A stretch of 64,000 bases of DNA from Paracoccaceae bacterium (GTDB lineage: Bacteria > Pseudomonadota > Alphaproteobacteria > Rhodobacterales > Rhodobacteraceae). The stretch spans positions 62,001-126,000 of the forward strand of contig JAFMHK010000003.1 of NCBI GenBank assembly GCA_017854585.1, read 5' to 3'. A program made the translations under genes and the position numbers. This document shows, in pieces, positions 8,706-17,062 of this stretch; the stretch's first letter is position 1, and the number at the start of each line of letters is the position of its first letter. Below the pieces are notes generated by a model, which saw only the letters and a list, made by a program, of their open reading frames with translations, did no database searches and was not told where the DNA came from.

Positions 8706-10196
8706 TCAGGTGATCTCCGTCAATTGGCCAAAGGCTTTGGCAAGGGCATTGGCCGCTACCGTCTGCCGGGTCCGTGTCTTGGTCAGAGCGGCGGACAGGG
8801 CGTCGGCGTGTCTGGCATAATCATCAAATGCTGCGTCAAGCGCTGCGGGGGCGGGGCCGCCGAACCGGTCGCGCCGGGCGATGAAGGTTTCGGACGAAAC
8901 AGCCGTGGCAAACACATCGGGGTCAAGCCGGGTGGCACGCCCGATTTCCGTCTGAAACGCAGTGCAAAACGCGGAATATCCACGCCGCAGGGGCGCTTGC
9001 TCCGCGATCACTGCGCGCGCCGTCCGCGCGGCGATGTCGTGCGCCTGCCGAAAGCTCAACCCCTCCTCGCGCACCAGCGTGTCGGCCAGTTCGGTCACCG
9101 TGATGCAGGCCGCATCGGCGGTTTTCCGCACCCGGTCGGCGTTGATGGAACACGCCGGGATGAACGCGGTTAGCAGGGCAATGACCCGCGCCCCGCTGGC
9201 AAATGCATCATAACCTGCGGCCTGAACCTCGCCCTCGCTGTCGTTCATGTCGGTGAAGGGGGTGTTGTGCATCGTCGCCATCATGGTGTCGCACCGTCCC
9301 ACGGTGACCGACGCAAGATGGCGCAAATGTTCGATAGGGACCGGGTTACGCTTTTGCGGCATGATCGAGCTGATCTGCACAAGCGCGTTCGGCACATAAA
9401 GCTGACCGACCTCGAAAGCTGACCAGAACGCCATATCCTGCACGACCCGCCCCAGATGGAGGAACGGCAGCTTCAGCGCGGAATACAGCCCGGTGATGTA
9501 ATCGACGCTTGCGATGCAGCCATAGGCGTTCCGTTTCGCACCCGCAAAGCCCAGCAGGTCCGCAACGCGCCCGCGGTCAATCGGAAACCCCGAGGTGGTG
9601 ATCGCCGCGGCGCCCATGGGGCAAAGGTCCAAAGCACGACCCGCCCGCTCCAGCCGGTCGATGTCGGACAACAACACCTCGATCACGGCCGCCAGATAGT
9701 GACCAAAGGTGGACGGCTGGGCAGGTTGCCCATGCGTATAGGCCACAATCAGCGTATCGCGTTCTGCGCGTCCCTTGGCGATCAGCGCCTCCGCCAAGAT
9801 CAGCATGGCATGCAGCATGGCATCGGTGCGGCTGCGCAATGCCAGCTTGAAGACGGTGTGGTCCATGTCATTGCGCGACCGGGCGGTATGCAGCATGCCA
9901 CCAAGATCCGCACCAAGCCTACGCTTCAACTCGGCCTCGACGAAAAAGAAATAATCCTCGTATTCGCCGGTGTAGGTGAGGCTCGCCAGATCCGTTTCCG
10001 CCGCGATCCCGGACAGCGCGCCCGCGATGGCCGCGCCCTGGCCGGCGGTCAGTATCCCGGTTTCCACCAGCATCACCAGATGCGCCCGGTTGATTGCCGC
10101 CATGTGGTCGGCGTAATGCGCCTTTACCCCATCAAACAGTGGCCCAAGGACGGTGTCGCGGTAGACCGGATCGGGGAAAGTGGAACGATCCGTCAC
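8706..10196 (-). CDS. Argininosuccinate lyase paralogue inside a sugar importer operon
   Basis: 496 residues with a GTG start preceded by GAGAAGG. It belongs to the fumarase/aspartase superfamily and is closest in motif to ArgH: HTARSRND at 103-110, YTHGQPAQPSTFGH at 153-166 (catalytic His region) and the flexible-loop signature SSIMPQKRNP at 286-295 with the likely catalytic Ser287. Family members eliminate fumarate from N-succinyl (aspartate-linked) amines. Position between permease and ATPase genes argues against a housekeeping ArgH role. I infer that it cleaves an imported sugar conjugate bearing an aspartyl or malyl group. EDDS lyase is another known ArgH-like catabolic enzyme. Confidence 0.8.
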   Translation of the reverse strand: MTDRSTFPDPVYRDTVLGPLFDGVKAHYADHMAAINRAHLVMLVETGILTAGQGAAIAGALSGIAAETDLASLTYTGEYEDYFFFVEAELKRRLGADLGGMLHTARSRNDMDHTVFKLALRSRTDAMLHAMLILAEALIAKGRAERDTLIVAYTHGQPAQPSTFGHYLAAVIEVLLSDIDRLERAGRALDLCPMGAAAITTSGFPIDRGRVADLLGFAGAKRNAYGCIASVDYITGLYSALKLPFLHLGRVVQDMAFWSAFEVGQLYVPNALVQISSIMPQKRNPVPIEHLRHLASVTVGRCDTMMATMHNTPFTDMNDSEGEVQAAGYDAFASGARVIALLTAFIPACSINADRVRKTADAACITVTELADTLVREEGLSFRQAHDIAARTARAVIAEQAPLRRGYSAFCTAFQTEIGRATRLDPDVFATAVSSETFIARRDRFGGPAPAALDAAFDDYARHADALSAALTKTRTRQTVAANALAKAFGQLTEIT

Positions 10197-10236
10197 GTCG
10201 CGTTCGCCTTCTCTGCTTTGGAAGTACTCCGGGGGG

Positions 10237-10258
10237 GCTGGGGGGCTGGCCCCCCAGC
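10237..10258. repeat. G/C-rich hairpin between permease and lyase genes
   Basis: Perfect 9-bp stem (GCTGGGGGG / CCCCCCAGC) with a 4-base loop, in the 106-bp gap between the second permease and the lyase. There is no T-tract, so a classical terminator is unlikely. It could protect or segment the operon mRNA. The core GGGGGCCAGCCCCC (minus-strand sense) recurs at 31311-31324, which suggests a dispersed intergenic repeat. Confidence 0.6.
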
Positions 10259-10302
10259 TATCGCCCGCAAGGGCAACCCGACATGGCGGCGAAAGGGGCG
10301 GC

Positions 10303-11184
10303 TCATCCCTTTAGCCCCGCCATCACCACACCCCGGATGATGAAGCGCTGGAAGATCAGGAACACCACCAGCGTCGGGATCGTGGAAATGGCCGCACCCG
10401 TCATTATCAGTTCCCACTGCACATCCGCCTCGTCTCCGAACGAACTGAGGCCAACGGGCAGCGTATAGAGCGACGTGTCGGTCGTCACGATCAATGGCCA
10501 CAAGAAGGCGGTCCAGTTGCCAAGGAACACGAAGATCGCCAGCGCCGCCAATGCGGGTTTGACCATGGGCAGGGCGACTGACCAGAATATCTGGAATTCG
10601 TTCAATCCGTCGATGCGGGCCGCCTCGATGAAGTCATCGGGCACGGTTTCGAAGAACTGCTTCATCAAGAACACGCCGAAAGCCGTCATCAGACCCGGGA
10701 ACATGATGCCCCAATAGCTGTCCAGCCAGCCAAAGCTCTGGCTCATCAGGTACCATGGGATCACCAGCATCTCGGTAGGGATCATCAGGGTGCTCAGGAT
10801 TGCGATGAACACGATGTAGCGGCCCCGGAACGTGAATTTGCACAAGGTGTAACCGACCAGACTATCGAAAAAGAGGTTCGAGATGGTCGTGATGGTCGCG
10901 ATGATCAGTGAATTCACGAACCAGCCGTAGAACCGGCCGTCCTCCAGCACATACTGGTAATTTTCCAGATGCGGTTCTTCCGGGATCAGCCCGACGTTAT
11001 ACACCTCGAAGGGCCATTTCAGCGAAGTCGAAATCATGTAGGCGATGGGCATGATCATCAAGATGCCGCCGCCGAACAGGATCAGCCAGCGGATCGTCTG
11101 GCCAAGGCTGCGCCTTTGTTTCGCGCGGGTGCCTTCCAGCAGCGCCGCCGAGGAGGCGCGGATTTCCGTGTCAGCAGTGGTCAT
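10303..11184 (-). CDS. Sugar ABC importer permease 2 (MalG type)
   Basis: 293 residues, about six membrane segments, with the EAA loop EAARIDGLNEFQIFWSVALP near 187-206 that contacts the ATPase. The N-terminal 30 residues are cytoplasmic and Arg-rich. It pairs with the MalF-type permease encoded just upstream, with one base between that stop and this start. It belongs to CUT1 family importers for oligosaccharides or sugar conjugates. Confidence 0.93.
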   Translation of the reverse strand: MTTADTEIRASSAALLEGTRAKQRRSLGQTIRWLILFGGGILMIMPIAYMISTSLKWPFEVYNVGLIPEEPHLENYQYVLEDGRFYGWFVNSLIIATITTISNLFFDSLVGYTLCKFTFRGRYIVFIAILSTLMIPTEMLVIPWYLMSQSFGWLDSYWGIMFPGLMTAFGVFLMKQFFETVPDDFIEAARIDGLNEFQIFWSVALPMVKPALAALAIFVFLGNWTAFLWPLIVTTDTSLYTLPVGLSSFGDEADVQWELIMTGAAISTIPTLVVFLIFQRFIIRGVVMAGLKG

Positions 11185-11185
11185 G

Positions 11186-12079
11186 CTATCGATCCCTCAA
11201 GAGACGCAATTGCAGCAAGCTGACCACCAGCAGGACAAGAAACAGCACCACCGTCTGCGCGGCGGCATAGCCCATGTCGAAACTTGCAAAGGCGGTCTCG
11301 TAGATCATCAGGACCAACGGCTTGGTGGAATTGAGCGGCCCGCCGGGATTGTTCGTCGTCATGTTGAACACATGGTCGAAGATGCGCAGGAACCCGATGG
11401 AAGAGAACACCACGATGAAGACGATGGTGGGGCGTAGCAGCGGCAGCGTGATTTCCCACAAGACGGTCCAGCTGGACACGCCATCAATCTGTGCGGCTTC
11501 GTAATAGCTGCGTGGAATGGCGCGCAGACCGGCCATGAAGATGATGATCTGGAACCCAAGTCCGGCCCAGACGGCAGGCGCCAGAATGGCGGGCAACGCA
11601 TTGGTGGTGGAGTTCAGGAACTCGATCTGCGCGATGCCCACGCTGGCAAGCGCATTGTTGAACAGGCCGATCGGCACACCTTGATAGAACCAGCGCCAGA
11701 CCCATGCCATGGCGACCGCAGATGTCATGAAGGGCAGGAAATAAAGGGCACGCAGGAACCCGTGGGCAAAGCGCACCTTGTCCAGATGATAGGCGATAAC
11801 GAAGGACACGACCAAGCTGATCGGGGTGCCCAATAGCAGATACATGAAGGTATTGCCGAACACCTGCCAGAACACCGGATCGCGCACCAGCGTTACGTAA
11901 TTGTCGAAGCCGGTCCATGTGCGGTCGCCCAGCAGGTTCCATTCCTGAAACGAGATGATCATCGCATTTCCGGTCGGATAGAACCGGATGATCACGTAAA
12001 ACAGGATCGGCACCGCAAGAAAGCCCCAAGCCCAGACCGTGCGTTTTTGCGTGATGGTAAGGTTGCGGTAGAATTGCAT
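11186..12079 (-). CDS. Sugar ABC importer permease 1 (MalF type)
   Basis: 297 residues from the ATG at 12079, chosen because AGGACGG lies just upstream and because an in-frame ATG at 12133 would place the start inside a hairpin and add a Pro/Arg-rich leader. About six membrane segments. The EAA loop YYEAAQIDGVSSWTVLWEITLP is near 200. It is preceded by a stem-loop after the binding-protein gene, the usual arrangement for higher binding-protein expression. Confidence 0.92.
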   Translation of the reverse strand: MQFYRNLTITQKRTVWAWGFLAVPILFYVIIRFYPTGNAMIISFQEWNLLGDRTWTGFDNYVTLVRDPVFWQVFGNTFMYLLLGTPISLVVSFVIAYHLDKVRFAHGFLRALYFLPFMTSAVAMAWVWRWFYQGVPIGLFNNALASVGIAQIEFLNSTTNALPAILAPAVWAGLGFQIIIFMAGLRAIPRSYYEAAQIDGVSSWTVLWEITLPLLRPTIVFIVVFSSIGFLRIFDHVFNMTTNNPGGPLNSTKPLVLMIYETAFASFDMGYAAAQTVVLFLVLLVVSLLQLRLLRDR

Positions 12080-12120
12080 TGGCACCGTCCTGTTGGGCTG
12101 CCGCAGGCGGCCGGATTGCA

Positions 12121-12159
12121 CCGGCCCCGGCACCCTCCCGAAGGGGGCGCCGGGACCGG
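12121..12159. repeat. Stem-loop between binding-protein and permease genes
   Basis: Inverted repeat, arms near CCGGCCCCGGCAC and GCGCCGGGACCGG with two mismatched pairs, starting 10 bases after the binding-protein stop on the minus strand. Placement fits an mRNA-stabilising or partial-termination hairpin that lets the binding protein be made in excess of the membrane subunits. There is no U-tract. Confidence 0.65.
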
Positions 12160-12169
12160 GCAGGGAGTG

Positions 12170-13432
12170 TCAGCGGTTGTAGTATTCGGACAGCAGTTCC
12201 TGCTCGGCCTCGGCGGCGACCGCGAGGCTGTCGGCCAGAGGCTGATCCTCGATGTCCGTGCGCGCGACCATATCCATGACGATCTGGCGCTGTGCGCTTT
12301 CGTCGGCAAAGATGGTGGTGTGTGCGTACTCGAGGCCCCGGATGAACGGGCCATAGACCGGATCATTCGCATTCTCTTCGGTCATGCCAACATCGACGCG
12401 TGCGGGAAGTTCGCCCACCACTTCCAACCATATCTGCATCGCCTCGGGCGAGGTGATGTAATCCATGAACAAGACGGAGGCGTCATAGCGTTCGCCTTCG
12501 GCCTTGGTGGTGATCGCGTTCACCCAGTAGGATGAGTAGTTCGACTGCGTGCCATCCGGCCCGGCAGGAAGCTCGGCCACCCCCCAATCCAGTCCGCGCG
12601 TATCATTCAGCGCACCGATGCGGAATGACCCGTCGATATGCATGCCCGCACGTCCGGCACGGAAGGCCGCCTGCGGTTCATCCATGAAACCCGACGCGGT
12701 GACGCCGTGCTCGTCTTCCAGCGAGGTGTAGAAATCCAGCGCGGCAAGGCCAGCCTCGGTATTGTAGTTCACGGTCTGGTAGTCATCCAGATAGGGTTCT
12801 CCGCCGAACTGGCGGATCAACACTTCGCGCCACCAATGGTGGTCTTGTGCGGTCATGCCCGTGGTTATGCCGACCTGCGTGATGTTGCCTGCGCCGTCAC
12901 GTTCCGTCAGGGCGGCGGCGGTTTCCACCAGCTCCTCCAGCGTGGCGGGCGGGTTTTCGATACCGGCGGCCTCGAACAGGCGACGGTTATAGAACAGGGC
13001 CAAGCTGCGGACAGCAGTCGGCAGGGCGTAATATTGTCCGCCCACTTCCATCGCCTGCACCATCGGGAAGAAATCGGCATTGATCTCTTCCACCGGGAAG
13101 ACATCTGCGGGCAGGGGCTGGATCAGCTCGGCCTCGATATAGTCGTTCAGCCAGCCGTAGAACAATTGCACCACGTCGGGGCCTTCACCTGCCGGGATCG
13201 CAACGGCAGTGCGCGTGCGGTAATCAGCATACGGGAAATGGGTCATGTTGACCGTGATGCCGGGATTTGCCGCCTCGAAATTCTCGATCAGCTGGTCCAT
13301 CGCGGTCACGCGGGCTTCAAAGAAATACTGCCAGTATTCGATTTCCACCTGTGCGCTGGCAGGCATGGCGGCAAAGAACGCCGCGCCGCTGACGGCAGCG
13401 GAAAGGGCGGATTTACGGATGGTCCAGATCAT
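12170..13432 (-). CDS. Sugar ABC importer periplasmic binding protein (family 1)
   Basis: 420 residues with a signal peptide ending at AMPASA near 27. The mature part has the family-1 fold features: QVEIEYWQYFFE at the start of the mature chain, VAIPAGEGPDVVQLFYG near 79, and later GAAGMHIDG-like pocket segments near 260. It has many Trp and Tyr residues, as in carbohydrate-binding members. It is the first gene of the seven-gene operon and is preceded by GGGGAG. The promoter faces the ROK gene across 159 bp that hold a 23-bp palindrome. Confidence 0.92.
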   Translation of the reverse strand: MIWTIRKSALSAAVSGAAFFAAMPASAQVEIEYWQYFFEARVTAMDQLIENFEAANPGITVNMTHFPYADYRTRTAVAIPAGEGPDVVQLFYGWLNDYIEAELIQPLPADVFPVEEINADFFPMVQAMEVGGQYYALPTAVRSLALFYNRRLFEAAGIENPPATLEELVETAAALTERDGAGNITQVGITTGMTAQDHHWWREVLIRQFGGEPYLDDYQTVNYNTEAGLAALDFYTSLEDEHGVTASGFMDEPQAAFRAGRAGMHIDGSFRIGALNDTRGLDWGVAELPAGPDGTQSNYSSYWVNAITTKAEGERYDASVLFMDYITSPEAMQIWLEVVGELPARVDVGMTEENANDPVYGPFIRGLEYAHTTIFADESAQRQIVMDMVARTDIEDQPLADSLAVAAEAEQELLSEYYNR

Positions 13433-13539
13433 CGGTTGCAGGCTCCCCTGGGTTGGTGGCCGGCAGTTGCGGGCCGGTCACGTTGCGTGGCCGAATGTCG
13501 GCCATGGCCCTCTTTTTCGATCGGGGCGCGACTCAAGGA

Positions 13540-13562
13540 TTAACTCAACTCAGTTGAATTAA
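13540..13562. promoter_or_regulatory. 23-bp palindrome in the divergent SBP-ROK promoter region
   Basis: Near-perfect dyad centred on 13551: the left arm TTAACTCAACT pairs with AGTTGAATTAA, with one mismatched pair and a central base. It lies 30 bp before the ROK start and 108 bp before the binding-protein start. The AT-rich ends and length fit a ROK-family (NagC/XylR-like) operator. I infer that the adjacent regulator binds it to control both directions. Confidence 0.75.
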
Positions 13563-13591
13563 CAAGCGCTCTGCGGTAGCGATGGTCCATC

Positions 13592-14752
13592 ATGAGTCTG
13601 TCTGTCGTGCCCACCCCCGGATCGAACGCTGAACGCAGCCGCGCCTACAACCGCAGCCTTGTGCTGGGTCATGTGCGGGGGGCAGGCGCATCTGGCCGCG
13701 CCGAGATTGCACGGGCCTCGGGGCTGTCAACACAGGCCGTATCGAACATCATCGGCGAACTGGTGGCCGAGGGATGGCTGTTCGAGGCAGGAAAACGCAG
13801 TGAGGGAAGGGGTTTGCCAGCCGTTCAATATGCGCTGGCACCCGCTGCCGGCACGGCGATCGGTGTCGAGGTGCGGCCCGACGCCCTGCTCGTCGCGTTG
13901 ACCGATCTGGACGGGTCCAGCCTTGCCACGGAACGGCACAGCCTGACCCGTGCGGACCCCGATACGGTCGCGGCGCTGATCGCTCAGGCGCGTGACAGGG
14001 CGCTGGCCCAAAGCGGCGTCGACCCCGCCCGCCTTCTTGGAGCGGGCGTGGTCATGCCCGGACCTTTCGGGGCGACGGGCCTGACGGGCGCCGCCTCGGA
14101 TCTGCCGGGATGGGCGCAAATGGACGCACGGGCCCTGTTTGCAGAGGCATTGGATCTGCCCGTCATCATCGAGAATGACGCCAACGCAGCCGCGATGGCC
14201 GAGCGCATTTCCGGCGTTGCGCAGGGGTTGCACACTTATGCCTACCTCTATTTCGGAACCGGCCTCGGGCTGGGCGTCGTGACGCGCGGAGAGTTGATGC
14301 GTGGTGCCCACGGCAACGCGGGCGAGATCGGGCATATCCCCGTGGCCCATGCCACCGGTCCGGTGCCGTTGGAACAAATCGTCAGCCGCTTTGCCCTGCG
14401 GGCCCGTACCGGGGCCGATTCAGTAGACGCTTTGCAGGCATTGCATGCCAACGCCGACCCAAACCTGATGGGCTGGCTGGATGACGCGGCCCCCGCTTTG
14501 GCCAACGCGGTCCAGATCGTCGAAAACCTGTTTGACCCCGAAACGGTGATCATCGGCGGCGCGATGCCCGAGGCGCTTTTGGATGCTCTTGTGGCGCGGG
14601 TGGTCTTGGCTCCCGCCTCTGTGGCCAATCGACCCGACCGCGTACAGCCGCGTCTGATGCGGGGCACTTGCGGTCGGATGACAGCGACATTCGGCGCGGC
14701 CGCCCTTGTCATCAATCAGGCCTTCACCCCCCGTATGGCCAGCCCCGCCTGA
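13592..14752 (+). CDS. ROK-family transcriptional regulator lacking the zinc cysteine motif
   Basis: 386 residues. An N-terminal winged helix-turn-helix (SGRAEIARASGLSTQAVSNII, about 34-54) is followed by a ROK sugar-binding domain with the ATPase-like Asp in IENDANAA at 193-200. GEIGHI at 244-249 is followed by PVAHATGPVPLEQ where most ROK proteins carry CxCGxxGC; the zinc ligands are therefore missing. It probably senses an aminosugar or its phosphate and represses the divergent importer operon. It leads a plus-strand unit with the PIG-L and EamA genes. Confidence 0.88.
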   Translation: MSLSVVPTPGSNAERSRAYNRSLVLGHVRGAGASGRAEIARASGLSTQAVSNIIGELVAEGWLFEAGKRSEGRGLPAVQYALAPAAGTAIGVEVRPDALLVALTDLDGSSLATERHSLTRADPDTVAALIAQARDRALAQSGVDPARLLGAGVVMPGPFGATGLTGAASDLPGWAQMDARALFAEALDLPVIIENDANAAAMAERISGVAQGLHTYAYLYFGTGLGLGVVTRGELMRGAHGNAGEIGHIPVAHATGPVPLEQIVSRFALRARTGADSVDALQALHANADPNLMGWLDDAAPALANAVQIVENLFDPETVIIGGAMPEALLDALVARVVLAPASVANRPDRVQPRLMRGTCGRMTATFGAAALVINQAFTPRMASPA

Positions 14753-14764
14753 AAGGTTCCGACC

Positions 14765-17062
14765 ATGCCGCTTTCCGCACCAGACCGCATCGCCGCCGAC
14801 CGGCTGACGCCCCGCGCCACGGCCTTGTGGCGGGCATTGCAGCCCCTCAAGACGGTTGTCGGCTTCCTGAATTCCGGCGCGCATCCCGATGATGAAACCA
14901 GCACGATGCTGGCGGTGTTGGCGTTCCGGGACGGGATCAACCTGTCGTATGTCTGCGCCAACCGGGGCGAAGGCGGACAGAACGATATCGGCACCGAGAT
15001 GACCGAGGATCTTGGCACCGTCCGCACCGCCGAGATGGAGCGTGCCGCCGATGTGCTGGATATGCGCCTTTACTGGCTGTCCGAGACGCCGGAGGACCGC
15101 ATATTCGACTTTGGTTTTTCCAAATCGGGCGTCGAGACGATGGCCAAATGGGGCCGTGATCGCACGCTGGCGCGGCTGGTTGATGTGGTGCGGATCGAAC
15201 GCCCCGATATCCTGTGCCCGACGTTCCTGAACATTCCCGGCCAACACGGCCACCACCGCGCCATGACCGAGGCCGCGCATCTGGTCATGGATCTGGCGGC
15301 GGATACCGGCTTCGCGGGGTCGCGGCTGCCCGCTTGGCAGGTGTCAAAGCTGTATCTTCCGGCGTGGTCCGGCGCGGGCGGCGCATATGACGACGAAGTT
15401 CCCCCGCCGCCCGCCACTGTGATCGTGCCGGGAACCGGCACCGAGGAGATCAGCGGCTGGCCGTGGGCGCGCATCGGGCAGCAATCGCGCTGGTTTCACA
15501 AGACGCAAGGCATGGGCCATTGGGTCGCGCCGGGAACCGAGAAGGATTACCCCTTGCATCTGGCCGATAGCCGGGTGGGGCCTGACAGCTCGTCGATCAC
15601 CGACAACCTGCCCTTGCGGTTGGCCGATCTGAACGCCGCGCTTGCCCCCGTCGATGCACAGATCGACACCGCGATCGGGGCTTTCCCGAACCGGGCCGCG
15701 GTGATGGCCGCGGCGCTTGCGGCTTACCAGGCGCTTGCGTCCGCCCATGCCAAATCAGACCCGCGCCAGACCCGCAAACTGGCGCAACTGGCGCGCGTGA
15801 TCCGATTGGCTTCAGGGGCAGAGGTGCGGGGCTGGTTGGCCGATGATGTGCTGGAACCGGGGCAGGGCACCACGACGGTGCTGGAAAGCCGCGCGCCCGA
15901 TGATGCGGCGATGGTCGTCAGCTGGCTGTTGCCCAAGGGCTGGAAGCAGCGCGAAGACCGGGTGCATGTCGCAACGGATGCAGCCCCGTCCGATCCCTAT
16001 CCCCCCGTCCATGACCCGTTGCATCCGGCTGCCCCTGCACTGGCGGTGGAGGTCGCGGGGGCTCAAGGGGTGATCGCTTTGGAACAAAGCCCGCTGGTGT
16101 TGCCACGGGTGCGCGCGGCCCTGACGCCAGATGCGGCCGTTGTGAACCTGTCATCATCCCGCGCCGCGATTACGGTGATGACGTCCGGTTTGACCGCTGG
16201 AACCCCCGCTTTCGACCTGCCACAGGGGTGGACGCAATTCTGGGAAGGCGGCAGCGCCATCCTGACGCCGCCAGACGATCTGGCCCCCGGTCTGATCACC
16301 TTACCGCTGACCCTTGATGGGCACCCGGCGCAGACGGTCCGACGGTTCCACTATCCCCATATCGCCCCCCGCCTGCGTAGCTTTCCGGCCACCCTCCGCC
16401 TGCGGGCGCTGCATGTGACGCTGCCAGACGCGCGCATCGGTTATATCGGTGGTGGCAACGACCGGGTGGCGCACTGGCTGCGCGCGATCGGCTGTGACGT
16501 GACGGAAATGGATGCTGCCGCGCTGGCGTCACCGGCCCCCTTTGCCCCCTTTGATACCGTTCTGATTGGTGTCTTTGCCATCCGGACCCGCCCAGACCTG
16601 CGGGCGCGCCTTGCCGATCTGCATGCGTGGGTCAAGGCCGGCGGCACGCTGAGCACGCTTTACCACCGGCCATGGGATATGTGGGATCCCGGTGCCGTGC
16701 CCCCCGCGCGGTTGGAAATCGGGCAACCGTCATTGCGTTGGCGCGTGACGGACGAAAACGCGGTTGTCACGCATCTGGCACCCGCCCATCCTATCCTGAA
16801 CGGCCCGAACCCCATCGGCCCGGATGACTGGGCGGGCTGGCACAAGGAACGTGGTCTGTATTTCGCCAAGTCATGGGACCCCGCCTATACTGCGCTGCTG
16901 GAAATGGCCGACCCTGATGAGGCACCACACCAAGGCGCGCTGCTGTCCGCCGATATCGGGGCGGGCCGACACACGCATTGCGCATTGATCCTGCATCACC
17001 AGATGGAGAAGCTGACACCCGGCGCATTCCGCCTGATGGCGAACATGTTGACCCCAAGATGA
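14765..17062 (+). CDS. Long PIG-L/LmbE-family deacetylase
   Basis: 765 residues without a signal peptide. The N-terminal 240 residues are a PIG-L deacetylase: zinc/catalytic motif AHPDDE at 39-44 and the third ligand in GQHGHH near 160. Known members remove acetyl from GlcNAc groups (GlcNAc-PI, GlcNAc-inositol, GlcNAc-malate). The rest, about 500 residues, is not catalytic by motif; its last part (DTVLIGVFAIRTRPDLRARL, near 598-617) resembles a class I glutamine-amidotransferase-like fold. It follows the ROK gene by 12 bases and overlaps the exporter gene. I infer that it deacetylates the imported conjugate in the cytoplasm. Confidence 0.85.
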   Translation: MPLSAPDRIAADRLTPRATALWRALQPLKTVVGFLNSGAHPDDETSTMLAVLAFRDGINLSYVCANRGEGGQNDIGTEMTEDLGTVRTAEMERAADVLDMRLYWLSETPEDRIFDFGFSKSGVETMAKWGRDRTLARLVDVVRIERPDILCPTFLNIPGQHGHHRAMTEAAHLVMDLAADTGFAGSRLPAWQVSKLYLPAWSGAGGAYDDEVPPPPATVIVPGTGTEEISGWPWARIGQQSRWFHKTQGMGHWVAPGTEKDYPLHLADSRVGPDSSSITDNLPLRLADLNAALAPVDAQIDTAIGAFPNRAAVMAAALAAYQALASAHAKSDPRQTRKLAQLARVIRLASGAEVRGWLADDVLEPGQGTTTVLESRAPDDAAMVVSWLLPKGWKQREDRVHVATDAAPSDPYPPVHDPLHPAAPALAVEVAGAQGVIALEQSPLVLPRVRAALTPDAAVVNLSSSRAAITVMTSGLTAGTPAFDLPQGWTQFWEGGSAILTPPDDLAPGLITLPLTLDGHPAQTVRRFHYPHIAPRLRSFPATLRLRALHVTLPDARIGYIGGGNDRVAHWLRAIGCDVTEMDAAALASPAPFAPFDTVLIGVFAIRTRPDLRARLADLHAWVKAGGTLSTLYHRPWDMWDPGAVPPARLEIGQPSLRWRVTDENAVVTHLAPAHPILNGPNPIGPDDWAGWHKERGLYFAKSWDPAYTALLEMADPDEAPHQGALLSADIGAGRHTHCALILHHQMEKLTPGAFRLMANMLTPR

